A stretch of DNA of 64,000 nt, taken from Streptomyces sp. TN58 (lineage in GTDB: Bacteria; Actinomycetota; Actinomycetes; Streptomycetales; Streptomycetaceae). The first letter of the stretch is position 1, and each line of letters begins with the position of its first letter. Positions 27,071 through 34,758 of the stretch are shown here, in pieces. The stretch lies in the NCBI RefSeq assembly GCF_001941845.1, contig NZ_CP018870.1, positions 1,302,001 through 1,366,000 on the forward strand. The letters run 5' to 3'. The translations under genes were made by a program, and so were the position numbers. The notes under the pieces were generated by a model. That model had not been told where the DNA came from. It saw only the letters and a program-made list of their open reading frames with translations, and did no database searches.

Positions 27071-28555
27071 TCAGTCCATGCCGATCCAGACCGACTTGGT
27101 CTGGGTGTAGCTCTCCAGGGACTCGGGCCCGCATTCGCGGCCGAATCCGGAGGCCTTGTAGCCGCCGTAGGGCACCGCGGGGTCGTACTGGTTGTAGCAG
27201 TTGACCCAGACCGTGCCGGCCTTGATCTGCGAGGCGACGCGGTGGGCGCGGCGCAGGTCCTTGGTGTGGACGCCGGCGGCGAGGCCGTACGCGCTGTCGT
27301 TGGCGATGCGTACGGCGTCCTCCTCGGTGTCGAAGGGGATGATCGACAGGACCGGGCCGAAGATCTCCTCCTGGGCGATGCGCATGCCGTTGTCGACGCC
27401 GGTGAAGACGGTCGGGAGGAAGTACAGGCCGTCGGCGGAGGCTCCCTCGGGGGTCCAGCCGGTGCCGCCGGTGCGCAGGACCGCGCCTTCCTTCTCGCCG
27501 ATCTCGATGTAGGAGCTGACCTTGTCGAACTGGCCGCGGTGGGCCAGGGGTCCGAAGAGGGTGGCGGGGTCGCGCGGGTCGCCTGGTTTGAGGGCGGCGG
27601 CCCGGCGCACGAGGCGTTCGACGAGTTCGTCGTGGATCGGGCGCTGGAGCAGCAGGCGGGATCCGGCGGTGCAGATCTCGCCCTTGTTGTAGTAGATGCC
27701 GAAGAAGGCGAGTTCCTCGGCGGCGTCGAGGTCGGCGTCGGCGAAGACGATGTTGGCGGACTTGCCGCCGAGTTCCATCGTCACCTTCTTCAGGGTGCCG
27801 GCCGCCCTGCGGATGATGGACTGGCCGACCACCGTGGAGCCGGTGAAGGCGATCTTGTCGATGTCGGGGTGGCCGGTGAGCGTCTCGCCCAGTTCCACGC
27901 CGGGGCCGGTGACCACGTTGAGGACCCCGTCGGGGATCTCCGCCTCCTGGAAGAGCTCGGCGATCTTCAGTGCGGTGAGCGGGGTGGCCGGGGAGGGCTT
28001 GTGGACGACCGTGTTGCCGGCCGCCAGGGCCGGTGCGATCTTCGTCATCGACAGCAGCAGCGGGAAGTTGAACGGGGTGATCGCGCAAACCACGCCCAGC
28101 GGTTCGCGCAGGGTGTAGGCGAGCTGGCCGCCGGCCGGGGCGCGCGAGGAGCCGTCGACGCGGGTCACGGCCCCGGCGTAGTAGTGCATCAGCTGGGCGG
28201 CCATGGGGGCGTCGACCGTGCTGGAGAAGGCGAACGGCTTGCCCATGTCCACGGTCTCCAGCAGGGCGATCTCCTCCAGGTCGCGCTCGATGAGCTCGCC
28301 GACCCGGTTCAGCCGCAGCGCCCGCTCCTGGGCGGACAGGCGGCTCCACGGTCCTTCGGCGTACGCCGTGCGGGCGGCGGCGACGGCCGCGTCCGCGTCG
28401 GCCGCGGCGGCCTGGGCGACCGGCACGATCTCCTGTCCGTCCACGGGGCTGACGTCGGGCTCGGTGCGGCCGTCCCGGGCGGGGACCCACTGGCCGCCGA
28501 TGAACAGCTTGCCGGGGTTGGCGAGGGGCGGGCCGCTCAGCTCACGCTTGGTCAT
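27071..28555 (-). CDS. NAD(P)-dependent aldehyde dehydrogenase
   Basis: 494 aa, full length for class ALDH. ITPFNFPLLLSMTKIAPAL with N169-type oxyanion Asn, FTGSTVVGQ, catalytic Glu in MELGGKSANIV and nucleophile Cys in KGEICTAGSRLLL, and C-terminal PYGGYKASGFGRECG. Oxidises an aldehyde to its acid. ATG 28555. Positioned between a DJ-1 protein and the reductase/molybdenum hydroxylase genes, consistent with an aldehyde detoxification or catabolic operon. Confidence 0.9.
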   Translation of the reverse strand: MTKRELSGPPLANPGKLFIGGQWVPARDGRTEPDVSPVDGQEIVPVAQAAAADADAAVAAARTAYAEGPWSRLSAQERALRLNRVGELIERDLEEIALLETVDMGKPFAFSSTVDAPMAAQLMHYYAGAVTRVDGSSRAPAGGQLAYTLREPLGVVCAITPFNFPLLLSMTKIAPALAAGNTVVHKPSPATPLTALKIAELFQEAEIPDGVLNVVTGPGVELGETLTGHPDIDKIAFTGSTVVGQSIIRRAAGTLKKVTMELGGKSANIVFADADLDAAEELAFFGIYYNKGEICTAGSRLLLQRPIHDELVERLVRRAAALKPGDPRDPATLFGPLAHRGQFDKVSSYIEIGEKEGAVLRTGGTGWTPEGASADGLYFLPTVFTGVDNGMRIAQEEIFGPVLSIIPFDTEEDAVRIANDSAYGLAAGVHTKDLRRAHRVASQIKAGTVWVNCYNQYDPAVPYGGYKASGFGRECGPESLESYTQTKSVWIGMD

Positions 28556-28621
28556 GACTGCCTTCCGGTGTCGGATGCGGGGCGGGCCGGGGCGGGGTGT
28601 GCCGCGGGGCGGGGTGTGCCC

Positions 28622-29362
28622 TCAGCCCTTCGCGAGCCGGCTCAGGAACGTCTCCGCGAGGGCCTTGGAGGAGTACGGGTTCTGGCCGGTCGTCAGGTTG
28701 CGGTCGACGACCACGTGCGAGTCCCAGATCGCGTCGGCCTTCTCGTAGCGGGCGCCGAGCCGGGTGAGCTCGGCCTCCAGGATCATCGGGAGCCGGCCGG
28801 CCATGTTGGTGACCAGTTCCTCGTCGTGCGAGAAGGCCGTCATCCGGTAGCCCTCGAAGGGCCAGCGGCCCTCGCCGTCGCGCAGCGCGAGCAGTGCGGT
28901 GTGGCCGTGGCAGACCGTGGCGAGGGGCTTGTCCTGGGCGATGGCCCAGCGCAGGATCTGGGCGAGCTCGTCGGACTTGGGCAGGTCGCCGATCGCGCCG
29001 TGGCCGCCGCTGACGTAGATGCCGTCGTAGTCGGCGACGTCCTTCTCGGTGAGGGACTCCAGGGCCAGGGGGGCCTTCAGCTGGGGGGTGTTCTCGATGA
29101 CCCGGACGTACTCGGCGGCGTTGGCCGCGTCCTCGTCGGGTGAGCCCTGGGGCCGGACCCACTTGAGGAACTGCGGGTCGATGCTCGTCAGGTCGACCGT
29201 GGGCGGGCGGCCCGCGATCGTCGCCACGTCCACGTCGTGGCCGGCGGCCTTGAAGAGCGAAAAGGGAACGACGAATTCCTCTGCCCAGAATCCCGAGGGA
29301 TGCTGTTCGCCGTCCAGCAGGTGCAGGGTCGCCTTGGCGGTCATGACGACGAGAATCTTCAT
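28622..29362 (-). CDS. DJ-1/PfpI family protein (Hsp31/glyoxalase III-like)
   Basis: 246 aa. Class I glutamine-amidotransferase-like fold: FWAEEFVVPFSLF with the conserved acidic residue, YVSGGHGAIGDL, and the nucleophile elbow TVCHGHTALLA (Cys followed by His). Similar to Hsp31-type proteins with chaperone or methylglyoxal-converting activity. ATG 29362 has AGGAGAG upstream. First gene of the operon running down to about 19.5 kb; ALDH follows after 66 nt. Confidence 0.8.
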   Translation of the reverse strand: MKILVVMTAKATLHLLDGEQHPSGFWAEEFVVPFSLFKAAGHDVDVATIAGRPPTVDLTSIDPQFLKWVRPQGSPDEDAANAAEYVRVIENTPQLKAPLALESLTEKDVADYDGIYVSGGHGAIGDLPKSDELAQILRWAIAQDKPLATVCHGHTALLALRDGEGRWPFEGYRMTAFSHDEELVTNMAGRLPMILEAELTRLGARYEKADAIWDSHVVVDRNLTTGQNPYSSKALAETFLSRLAKG

Positions 29363-29399
29363 GATTCTCTCCTTGTTCTGGATTCGCTGCCGATTCAAC

Positions 29400-29419
29400 A
29401 CGCCCCCCGCAGGGGGCGT
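29400..29419 (-). terminator. hairpin after the partner-switching operon
   Basis: ACGCCCCC, loop CGCA, GGGGGCGT: an 8-bp perfect stem just downstream of the ParA-like gene on the minus strand and before the DJ-1 gene. Confidence 0.6.
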
Positions 29420-29431
29420 AAGGGGGTGACG

Positions 29432-30175
29432 TCAGGCCCGCGATACTTCGTCACGTGCGTCCAACGCCGAGATGATGGTGCGGAATTCACCGACCAGGGG
29501 GTGGTCGGGACGGGCTTCTGCAAATATGCGCTCTCCGTGCAGGGAGGCCATTTCCGGCGCATAGGGCAGGATTCCGGCCACAGGTGCGCCGTAGACCTCC
29601 TCGGAGCGCCGCCGGGCGGCGTCCCGGTCGATGCCCGCGGGTGCCATGCTCAGCACCAGCGTCCGCCGGCACGCCAGGCGTCCGGCGAGGGCGATGGTCT
29701 CCTCCACCCCGGAGAGGTCGATCCGGTCGGCCCGGGCCAGGATCATCAGTACGTCGGCGCTCGCCATCGCCGTCACCGACTCGTTGTTGAGCCCTGCGTG
29801 CGTGTCGAGCAGCAGGACGTCCAGGGCGTAGTGCTCGGCCAGCCGGTCGAAGCCCTCCGGCAGCAGGCCCACGTCGTAGCCGCCCGCCATGAGCTCCCGC
29901 AGGGCCGCCGTCCCGCTCCGGGCCGGTACGACGTACAGCCCGGCCACGCCGGCCGGCTGGGCGGCGGCCTCGATCTCGCAGCGGCCGAGCAGGTAGTCGG
30001 CCAGCGAGGGGCCGGGGCCGAGCCGGAACAGCAGGTCGAGGGTGGGTGACTGGATGTCGGTGTCCACGACCCCCACCCGGCGCCCCCCGGCCGCGATGAG
30101 CAGCGCGAGGTTTGCCAGTACCGAGGACTTCCCGGTGCCGCCGCGGTGTGAGTGCACCACGATGGTGCGGGCCAT
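29432..30175 (-). CDS. ParA/MinD-like P-loop ATPase
   Basis: 247 aa. Deviant Walker A HRGGTGKSSVLANLA (8-22), Walker A' VVDTDIQSPTLD, and Walker B LLLDTHAGLN. The family drives positioning of cargo in the cell or acts as a regulated switch. No ParB partner nearby, and a genomic MinD or plasmid ParA role is unlikely here. Its ATG directly follows the SpoIIE-type phosphatase stop (TAGATG), making it the last gene of the partner-switching operon. It may localise or gate that signalling module (inference). Confidence 0.85.
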   Translation of the reverse strand: MARTIVVHSHRGGTGKSSVLANLALLIAAGGRRVGVVDTDIQSPTLDLLFRLGPGPSLADYLLGRCEIEAAAQPAGVAGLYVVPARSGTAALRELMAGGYDVGLLPEGFDRLAEHYALDVLLLDTHAGLNNESVTAMASADVLMILARADRIDLSGVEETIALAGRLACRRTLVLSMAPAGIDRDAARRRSEEVYGAPVAGILPYAPEMASLHGERIFAEARPDHPLVGEFRTIISALDARDEVSRA

Positions 30176-31435
30176 CTAGGCCACCACCTGACGGCCGGTG
30201 CCGTCCGCGTACGGCCCCCGCGCCGTACGCGGGCGGTGCAGGGCGAGCATGGTGACGTCGTCGTGCTGTTCGGCGGTGCCGGTGTGCCGGCGCACCGCGA
30301 GGTCCATCCGGTCGACGACGTCCTTGCCGCTCACCGGCGGGCCGGCGAGCAGTTGCAGCATCCTTTCGTCGCCGAGGAAGTGGCCGTCGGGGCAGCGGGC
30401 CTCGGGCACTCCGTCGGTGAAGACGAAGAGGGTGTCGCCCGGGTCGAGCTGGGCGTAGCCGAGGGTGTAGACGCAGTCGGGCAGGACCCCGACGGCCGGT
30501 CCGGTGATGTCGAGGGCGGCGGGCGGGCCGCCGTCGGCCGGCAGCAGCAGGGGCGGGTTGTGGCCGCCGTTGATGTAGACGAGGCTGCCGGTGAGCGGGT
30601 CCAGCACCCCGAAGAACAGGGTGGCGAAGTAGCCCTGCCGCAGGTGGTTCCGGGTGAGGTAGCCGTTGGTGGCGGTGACGGCGTTGAGCAGCGGGGTGGC
30701 GCCGACCACCGGGATGCGGCGGCTGCCGCCGGCCCGTCCGGCGGTGACCAGGTGCTGGAGGCCGCTGTTCTGCGCGGTGTGCCGGAGCAGGGAGCGGATG
30801 AGCGCCATGAAGAGCGCGGCGCCCACCCCCTTGTCGCAGACGTCCGCGACGACGAAGGCCAGCCGGCGGCCGCGGGAGATCTCGAAGACGTCGTAGAAGT
30901 CCCCGGCGACCTGCCGGGCGGGCCGGAAGCGCACGTCGATCTCCCATCCCTCGGGTATGGGGAGGGATTCGGGCAGGAAGCCCGCCTGGATCTCCCGGCC
31001 GATCTCCAGTTCCTTCTCGTAGCCCATGAGTTCGGCGCGGGCGTCGGCCTCGCGCAGGGTGCGGCCGAGTCCGGCGCGCTCCGAGCAGCTGTGCAGCCGG
31101 GCTCCGACGAGGGCGGGGAGGAAGGGCGGTACGAGGTAGTCGTGCCCGATCCGGACGTGTTCCTCCAGGGCCGCGAACTCCGTCACGGTCCAGACGACGA
31201 CGATGGGGGCCCCGGCCCAGCGGCGCAGCCGGCGTACGGCCGTCCGTACGGCGTTCCCGTCGGACTCGGCGGGGGCGAGCAGCACGTCCGCGACGGGCAG
31301 CAGCTCCTGCGGGCCCTCGCGGAGCTCCGCCAGGGTGCGGGTGAGGAGTGACGCGCCCATCGTCCGCAGGGAGTCGAGCAGTTCCGGCGGGGGTGAGGGG
31401 TGCGCGTCGAGGATGATCACGGTCGTGGAGGGCAT
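30176..31435 (-). CDS. SpoIIE/RsbU-type PP2C phosphatase with pseudo-receiver domain
   Basis: 419 aa. The N-terminal 115 residues have a receiver-like alpha/beta pattern (VIILDAHPSPPPELL, ending HDYLVPPFLPALV) without a clear full acidic pocket, then a coiled linker (about 120-150) and a PP2C domain with metal motifs AGDFYD, VADVCDKG, FTDGVPEAR and HDDVTMLAL. It should dephosphorylate a phospho-STAS protein. The start overlaps the RsbW-like gene by 19 nt. Confidence 0.9.
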   Translation of the reverse strand: MPSTTVIILDAHPSPPPELLDSLRTMGASLLTRTLAELREGPQELLPVADVLLAPAESDGNAVRTAVRRLRRWAGAPIVVVWTVTEFAALEEHVRIGHDYLVPPFLPALVGARLHSCSERAGLGRTLREADARAELMGYEKELEIGREIQAGFLPESLPIPEGWEIDVRFRPARQVAGDFYDVFEISRGRRLAFVVADVCDKGVGAALFMALIRSLLRHTAQNSGLQHLVTAGRAGGSRRIPVVGATPLLNAVTATNGYLTRNHLRQGYFATLFFGVLDPLTGSLVYINGGHNPPLLLPADGGPPAALDITGPAVGVLPDCVYTLGYAQLDPGDTLFVFTDGVPEARCPDGHFLGDERMLQLLAGPPVSGKDVVDRMDLAVRRHTGTAEQHDDVTMLALHRPRTARGPYADGTGRQVVA

Positions 31436-31890
31436 GGGTCCGTCCCCTCAGCCTGCACGGTCAGCGTGCTGATGTTGCGGCCGTCCCTGTGCGCGTAGGC
31501 GAACTCGTCCACGCTGGTCAGGGCCAGGTGGATGCCGAGGCCGCCGATCCGCCGGTCCTGCGGGGGAACCCCGGGGCAGGGCGGCAGGCGGCCCGCGACG
31601 GGGTCGAATGCGGGGGCGGAGTCCTCGATGGTGATCTGGACCCCGCCGGGGCCGGAGCGGCCGCGGACGGTGATCCGTCCGTCGCCGCCCCGGTATCCGT
31701 GCATCACGATGTTCGTGGCCAGTTCGTCGACGGCCAGCCGGAGCCGGTAGGAGGCGCGTCTGCCGAGCCCCGCCCTTCCGGCCAGCCGCAGGACGAACGC
31801 GGCGATGTCACCCAGTGCCCCGATCGTGGCGGGCACCTCCAGTACGACGGGCGTCCTCGCCAGCTCTGCCATGTCGTTCACGGTCGTCAC
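31417..31890 (-). CDS. RsbW-like anti-sigma/serine kinase ATPase
   Basis: 157 aa GHKL ATPase. N-box AVDELATNIVMHGY (Glu/Asn), G1 IEDSAPAFDP and G2 IGGLGIHLALTSVDEFAY. In partner switching these phosphorylate a STAS antagonist and bind a sigma factor or other target. No sigma gene is linked, so the target is unclear. ATG 31890 overlaps the STAS stop (ATGA), and the end overlaps the phosphatase gene. Confidence 0.88.
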   Translation of the reverse strand: MTTVNDMAELARTPVVLEVPATIGALGDIAAFVLRLAGRAGLGRRASYRLRLAVDELATNIVMHGYRGGDGRITVRGRSGPGGVQITIEDSAPAFDPVAGRLPPCPGVPPQDRRIGGLGIHLALTSVDEFAYAHRDGRNISTLTVQAEGTDPCPPRP

Positions 31891-32198
31891 TCGTCGGAGA
31901 TGACGATGCTGCGGTCGAGCCCGGCCGTCCGGATGGTGCGGCAGACGGGCTCGATGGCGCCGACGACCTTGATGGTGACGTTGTCGGCGACCTTCTGCCG
32001 GGCGAAGACCAGGGAGCGCAGTCCGGCGCTGGCCATGTAGCCGACGTCGGCCATCCGGATCTCGACGGTGGTGCTGCCATGGCCGGCGGCCTTCTCGATG
32101 GTCTGGTGGAAGTCGCCGGCGGTCTCGGCGTCCAGCTCACCCGACAGTTCGATCACTGTGGTGTCGCCCTTGATGCTCAGGGACACGGAAAGCGGCAT
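31887..32198 (-). CDS. STAS-domain anti-sigma factor antagonist
   Basis: 103 aa, single STAS domain. VIELSGELDAETAGDF at the start and the phosphorylation loop DVGYMASAGLRSLV with S57 as likely phospho-site. Expected partner of the RsbW-like kinase (4-nt overlap) and substrate of the phosphatase. It begins 16 nt after the GlgX stop. Confidence 0.9.
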   Translation of the reverse strand: MPLSVSLSIKGDTTVIELSGELDAETAGDFHQTIEKAAGHGSTTVEIRMADVGYMASAGLRSLVFARQKVADNVTIKVVGAIEPVCRTIRTAGLDRSIVISDE

Positions 32199-32214
32199 GT
32201 CAGGTCTCCTTCGG

Positions 32215-34362
32215 TCAGGGCGTGCCGGATGTGTCGGGGTCGTTGGTGCGGCCCACCAGGATGACCACGGAACGCGGCCCGATCAGGTACTTGCCGGCGT
32301 TGTCCAGCTCCGGCTCGGTGCCCGGGGTGCGGATGTCGTGCGGTGCCTCGGCCCCGGTGTCGGCGAACAGGTGCCAGCTGCGTCCGCCGGGCAGGGCGGG
32401 CAGTTCGAGGTCGTGCGACTCCCAGTGCGCGTTCATGGCCACGTACACCACGTCGTCGTCCCCTGCACCGCAGCGGGCTACGGCCACCAGCCGGCTGTCG
32501 TCGGACCAGTCGGGCTGCCAGGCCCGCTCACCGTGCCAGCTGATGTCGGGCAGGCCGAGGTGTTCGCGGACCTGTCCGGTGGGGTGGGAGGTGGAGCGCA
32601 GTTCGCGGTGCCGTCCGCGGAAGGCGATCATCTCGCGGGTGAAGCGGAGCAGTTCGGCGTTGTTGTCGACCAGGTCCCAGTCGAACCAGGACAGTTCGTT
32701 GTCCTGGCAGTAGGTGTTGTTGTTGCCCTGCTGGCTCCTGCCGACCTCGTCGCCGGAGAGGAGCATCGGGATGCCCTGGCTGGTGAGGAGGATGGCGAGG
32801 GCGTTCTTCATCTGCCGGGTGCGCAGGGCGTTGACGGCCGGGTCGTCGGTGGGTCCCTCGGCGCCGCAGTTCCAGCTGTTGTTGTCGTTGGCGCCGTCGT
32901 TGTTGCCCTCGCCGTTGGCCTCGTTGTGCTTGTCGTTGTAGGAGACCAGGTCGGCGAGGGTGAAGCCGTCGTGCGCGGTCAGGAAGTTGACCGAGGCGGC
33001 GGTGCCGCGGCTGGAGTACATGTCGGGCGAGCCGGCGATGCGGGTGGCGAGTTCGCCGGTGACGCCGGGGTCGCCCTTGAGGAAGCGGCGTACGGTGTCG
33101 CGGTACTTGCCGTTCCACTCCGCCCAGCGGCCGTACGCCGGGAAGTTGCCGACCTCGTAGAGGCCGCCGGCGTCCCAGGCCTCGGCGATGAGCTTGGTGT
33201 GCCGCAGGACGGGGTCGTAGGCGAGCAGTTCCAGCAGCGGCGGATTGGGCAGCGGGGTGCCGTCCAGGGACCGGCCGAGGATCGCGGCGAGGTCGAAGCG
33301 GAACCCGTCGATGTGGTAGTCGGCGACCCAGTGGCGCAGGCAGTCGAGGACGAAGTTGCGTACGACGGGGTGGTTGCAGTTGACCGTGTTGCCGGTGCCG
33401 CTGAAGTTGAAGTAGTAGCCCTCGGGCGTGAGCATGTAGTAGGTGGCGTTGTCGAGCCCCTTGAAGGAGATCGTCGGCCCCAGCTCGTTGCCCTCGGCGG
33501 TGTGGTTGAAGACGACGTCGAGGATGACCTCGATGCCGGCCGCGTGCAGGTCCTTGATCAGGGTGCGGAACTCGTCGCCCTGCATGCCGTAGCGTCCGGT
33601 GGCCGCGTAGCCGGCCTTGGGCGCGAAGAAGGAGACGGTGTTGTAGCCCCAGTAGTCGAAGAGCTTCTCGCCCGTCTCCGGGTTGGAGCGGGGGTTGTCG
33701 CACTCGTCGAACTCGAAGACGGGCAGCAGTTCGACGCAGTTGACCCCGAGCTCCTTCAGATACGGGATCTTCTCGCGCAGTCCGGCGAACGTGCCGGGCG
33801 CGGTGACCCGGGAGTTGGGGTGCCGGGTGAAGCCGCGTACGTGGGCCTCGTAGACGACGAGATCCTCGGCGGGGATGCCCAGCGGGGTGTCGTCGCCCCA
33901 GTCGAAGTCCTGCAGGCAGACGCGGGAGCGGTACTGGTAGCCGCGGCTGTAGTCCGGTTCCACGCCCCACACGTCCCGGCCGGCGATCAGTCGGGCGTAG
34001 GGGTCGGAAAGGACCTGGCGGGCGTCGAAGCGGTGGCCGGTGACCGGGTCGTAGGGGCCGTCGGCCCGGTACCCGTACTCGATGTTCTCGTGGTCGAGGC
34101 CGAATACGGTCATGGCGAACACGCTGCCGGTGCGGAACTCCTCGGGGAACTCCAGTTCGGCCATCGGTTCGGGCTCGCCGCGCTTGTAGATGACCAGGGT
34201 CATGGAGGTGGCCTGGTCGGAGAAGACGGAGAAGCTGACCCCGCCGGGGACCACGTTGGCCCCGAAGGGGAACGGCTTGCCCGCGCGGACGCGATACCCG
34301 CCCACCTCGTGGGTCGGGTACGCGTCGACGCGCAGGACCTGCTCGGACCGGGTCTCGCTCAT
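32215..34362 (-). CDS. glgX: glycogen debranching enzyme GlgX (isoamylase)
   Basis: 715 aa GH13 isoamylase-type enzyme that removes alpha-1,6 branches from glycogen or limit dextrin. N-terminal CBM48 (about 20-130; FPFGANVVPGGVSFSVFSD), catalytic barrel with VILDVVFNHTAEGN, nucleophile region GFRFDLAAIL, acid EAWDAGG and FLTAHDGFTLADL. Its start overlaps the stop of one STAS gene and it is followed by another STAS gene, so it is embedded in a partner-switching operon. That position is odd and suggests glycogen turnover is controlled together with a stress switch. Confidence 0.9.
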   Translation of the reverse strand: MSETRSEQVLRVDAYPTHEVGGYRVRAGKPFPFGANVVPGGVSFSVFSDQATSMTLVIYKRGEPEPMAELEFPEEFRTGSVFAMTVFGLDHENIEYGYRADGPYDPVTGHRFDARQVLSDPYARLIAGRDVWGVEPDYSRGYQYRSRVCLQDFDWGDDTPLGIPAEDLVVYEAHVRGFTRHPNSRVTAPGTFAGLREKIPYLKELGVNCVELLPVFEFDECDNPRSNPETGEKLFDYWGYNTVSFFAPKAGYAATGRYGMQGDEFRTLIKDLHAAGIEVILDVVFNHTAEGNELGPTISFKGLDNATYYMLTPEGYYFNFSGTGNTVNCNHPVVRNFVLDCLRHWVADYHIDGFRFDLAAILGRSLDGTPLPNPPLLELLAYDPVLRHTKLIAEAWDAGGLYEVGNFPAYGRWAEWNGKYRDTVRRFLKGDPGVTGELATRIAGSPDMYSSRGTAASVNFLTAHDGFTLADLVSYNDKHNEANGEGNNDGANDNNSWNCGAEGPTDDPAVNALRTRQMKNALAILLTSQGIPMLLSGDEVGRSQQGNNNTYCQDNELSWFDWDLVDNNAELLRFTREMIAFRGRHRELRSTSHPTGQVREHLGLPDISWHGERAWQPDWSDDSRLVAVARCGAGDDDVVYVAMNAHWESHDLELPALPGGRSWHLFADTGAEAPHDIRTPGTEPELDNAGKYLIGPRSVVILVGRTNDPDTSGTP

Positions 34363-34721
34363 CGCGCGGCCTTCGCCCTGGCCGCTTTGGCGGCCGTCGC
34401 GGCTGCCGCGGCGGCCTCGCCGGTCTCGAAGAAGTCGAGGAAGCCGGTGGCCGACATGACGAACCGGACTTCCTCGCTCACCCCGTACAGGGTGACGGCC
34501 ACACCGTGGTGCTGGGCCTCGCGGTAGACGACGAGCAGCGTGCGCAGGCCCGCGCTGGAGACGTAGGTCACCGCCGTGAGGTCGATCCGCAGCGGCTTGC
34601 CCTCGCGGACCAGCGGCAGCAGGGACTGGAGCAGCGTGCCGGACGTCTCGCTGTTGATCTCACCGGTGGCGACGAGCACGGTGCCCGTCTTGTTCCGGCG
34701 TTCCTTGACGTTGAGAGTCAT
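34359..34721 (-). CDS. STAS-domain anti-sigma factor antagonist with Ala-rich tail
   Basis: 120 aa. STAS fold with VLVATGEINSETSG and loop TYVSSAGLRTLL (S55/S56 as candidate phospho-sites), followed by an Ala/Lys-rich tail after about 100. It is a second antagonist in the same operon, so the kinase may have two clients or the two STAS proteins may differ in role. The stop overlaps the GlgX start (ATGA); 37 nt from the AGE-like gene. Confidence 0.88.
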   Translation of the reverse strand: MTLNVKERRNKTGTVLVATGEINSETSGTLLQSLLPLVREGKPLRIDLTAVTYVSSAGLRTLLVVYREAQHHGVAVTLYGVSEEVRFVMSATGFLDFFETGEAAAAAATAAKAARAKAAR

Positions 34722-34758
34722 TGCCTTCCCCTCTGGTTGGGGCGCCCCCCGTTGAGCG

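Noticed and set aside
26012..29143. Very long plus-strand open frame across the 2Fe-2S, reductase and aldehyde dehydrogenase genes
   Set aside because: It covers several real minus-strand genes and its translation has no recognisable domain.
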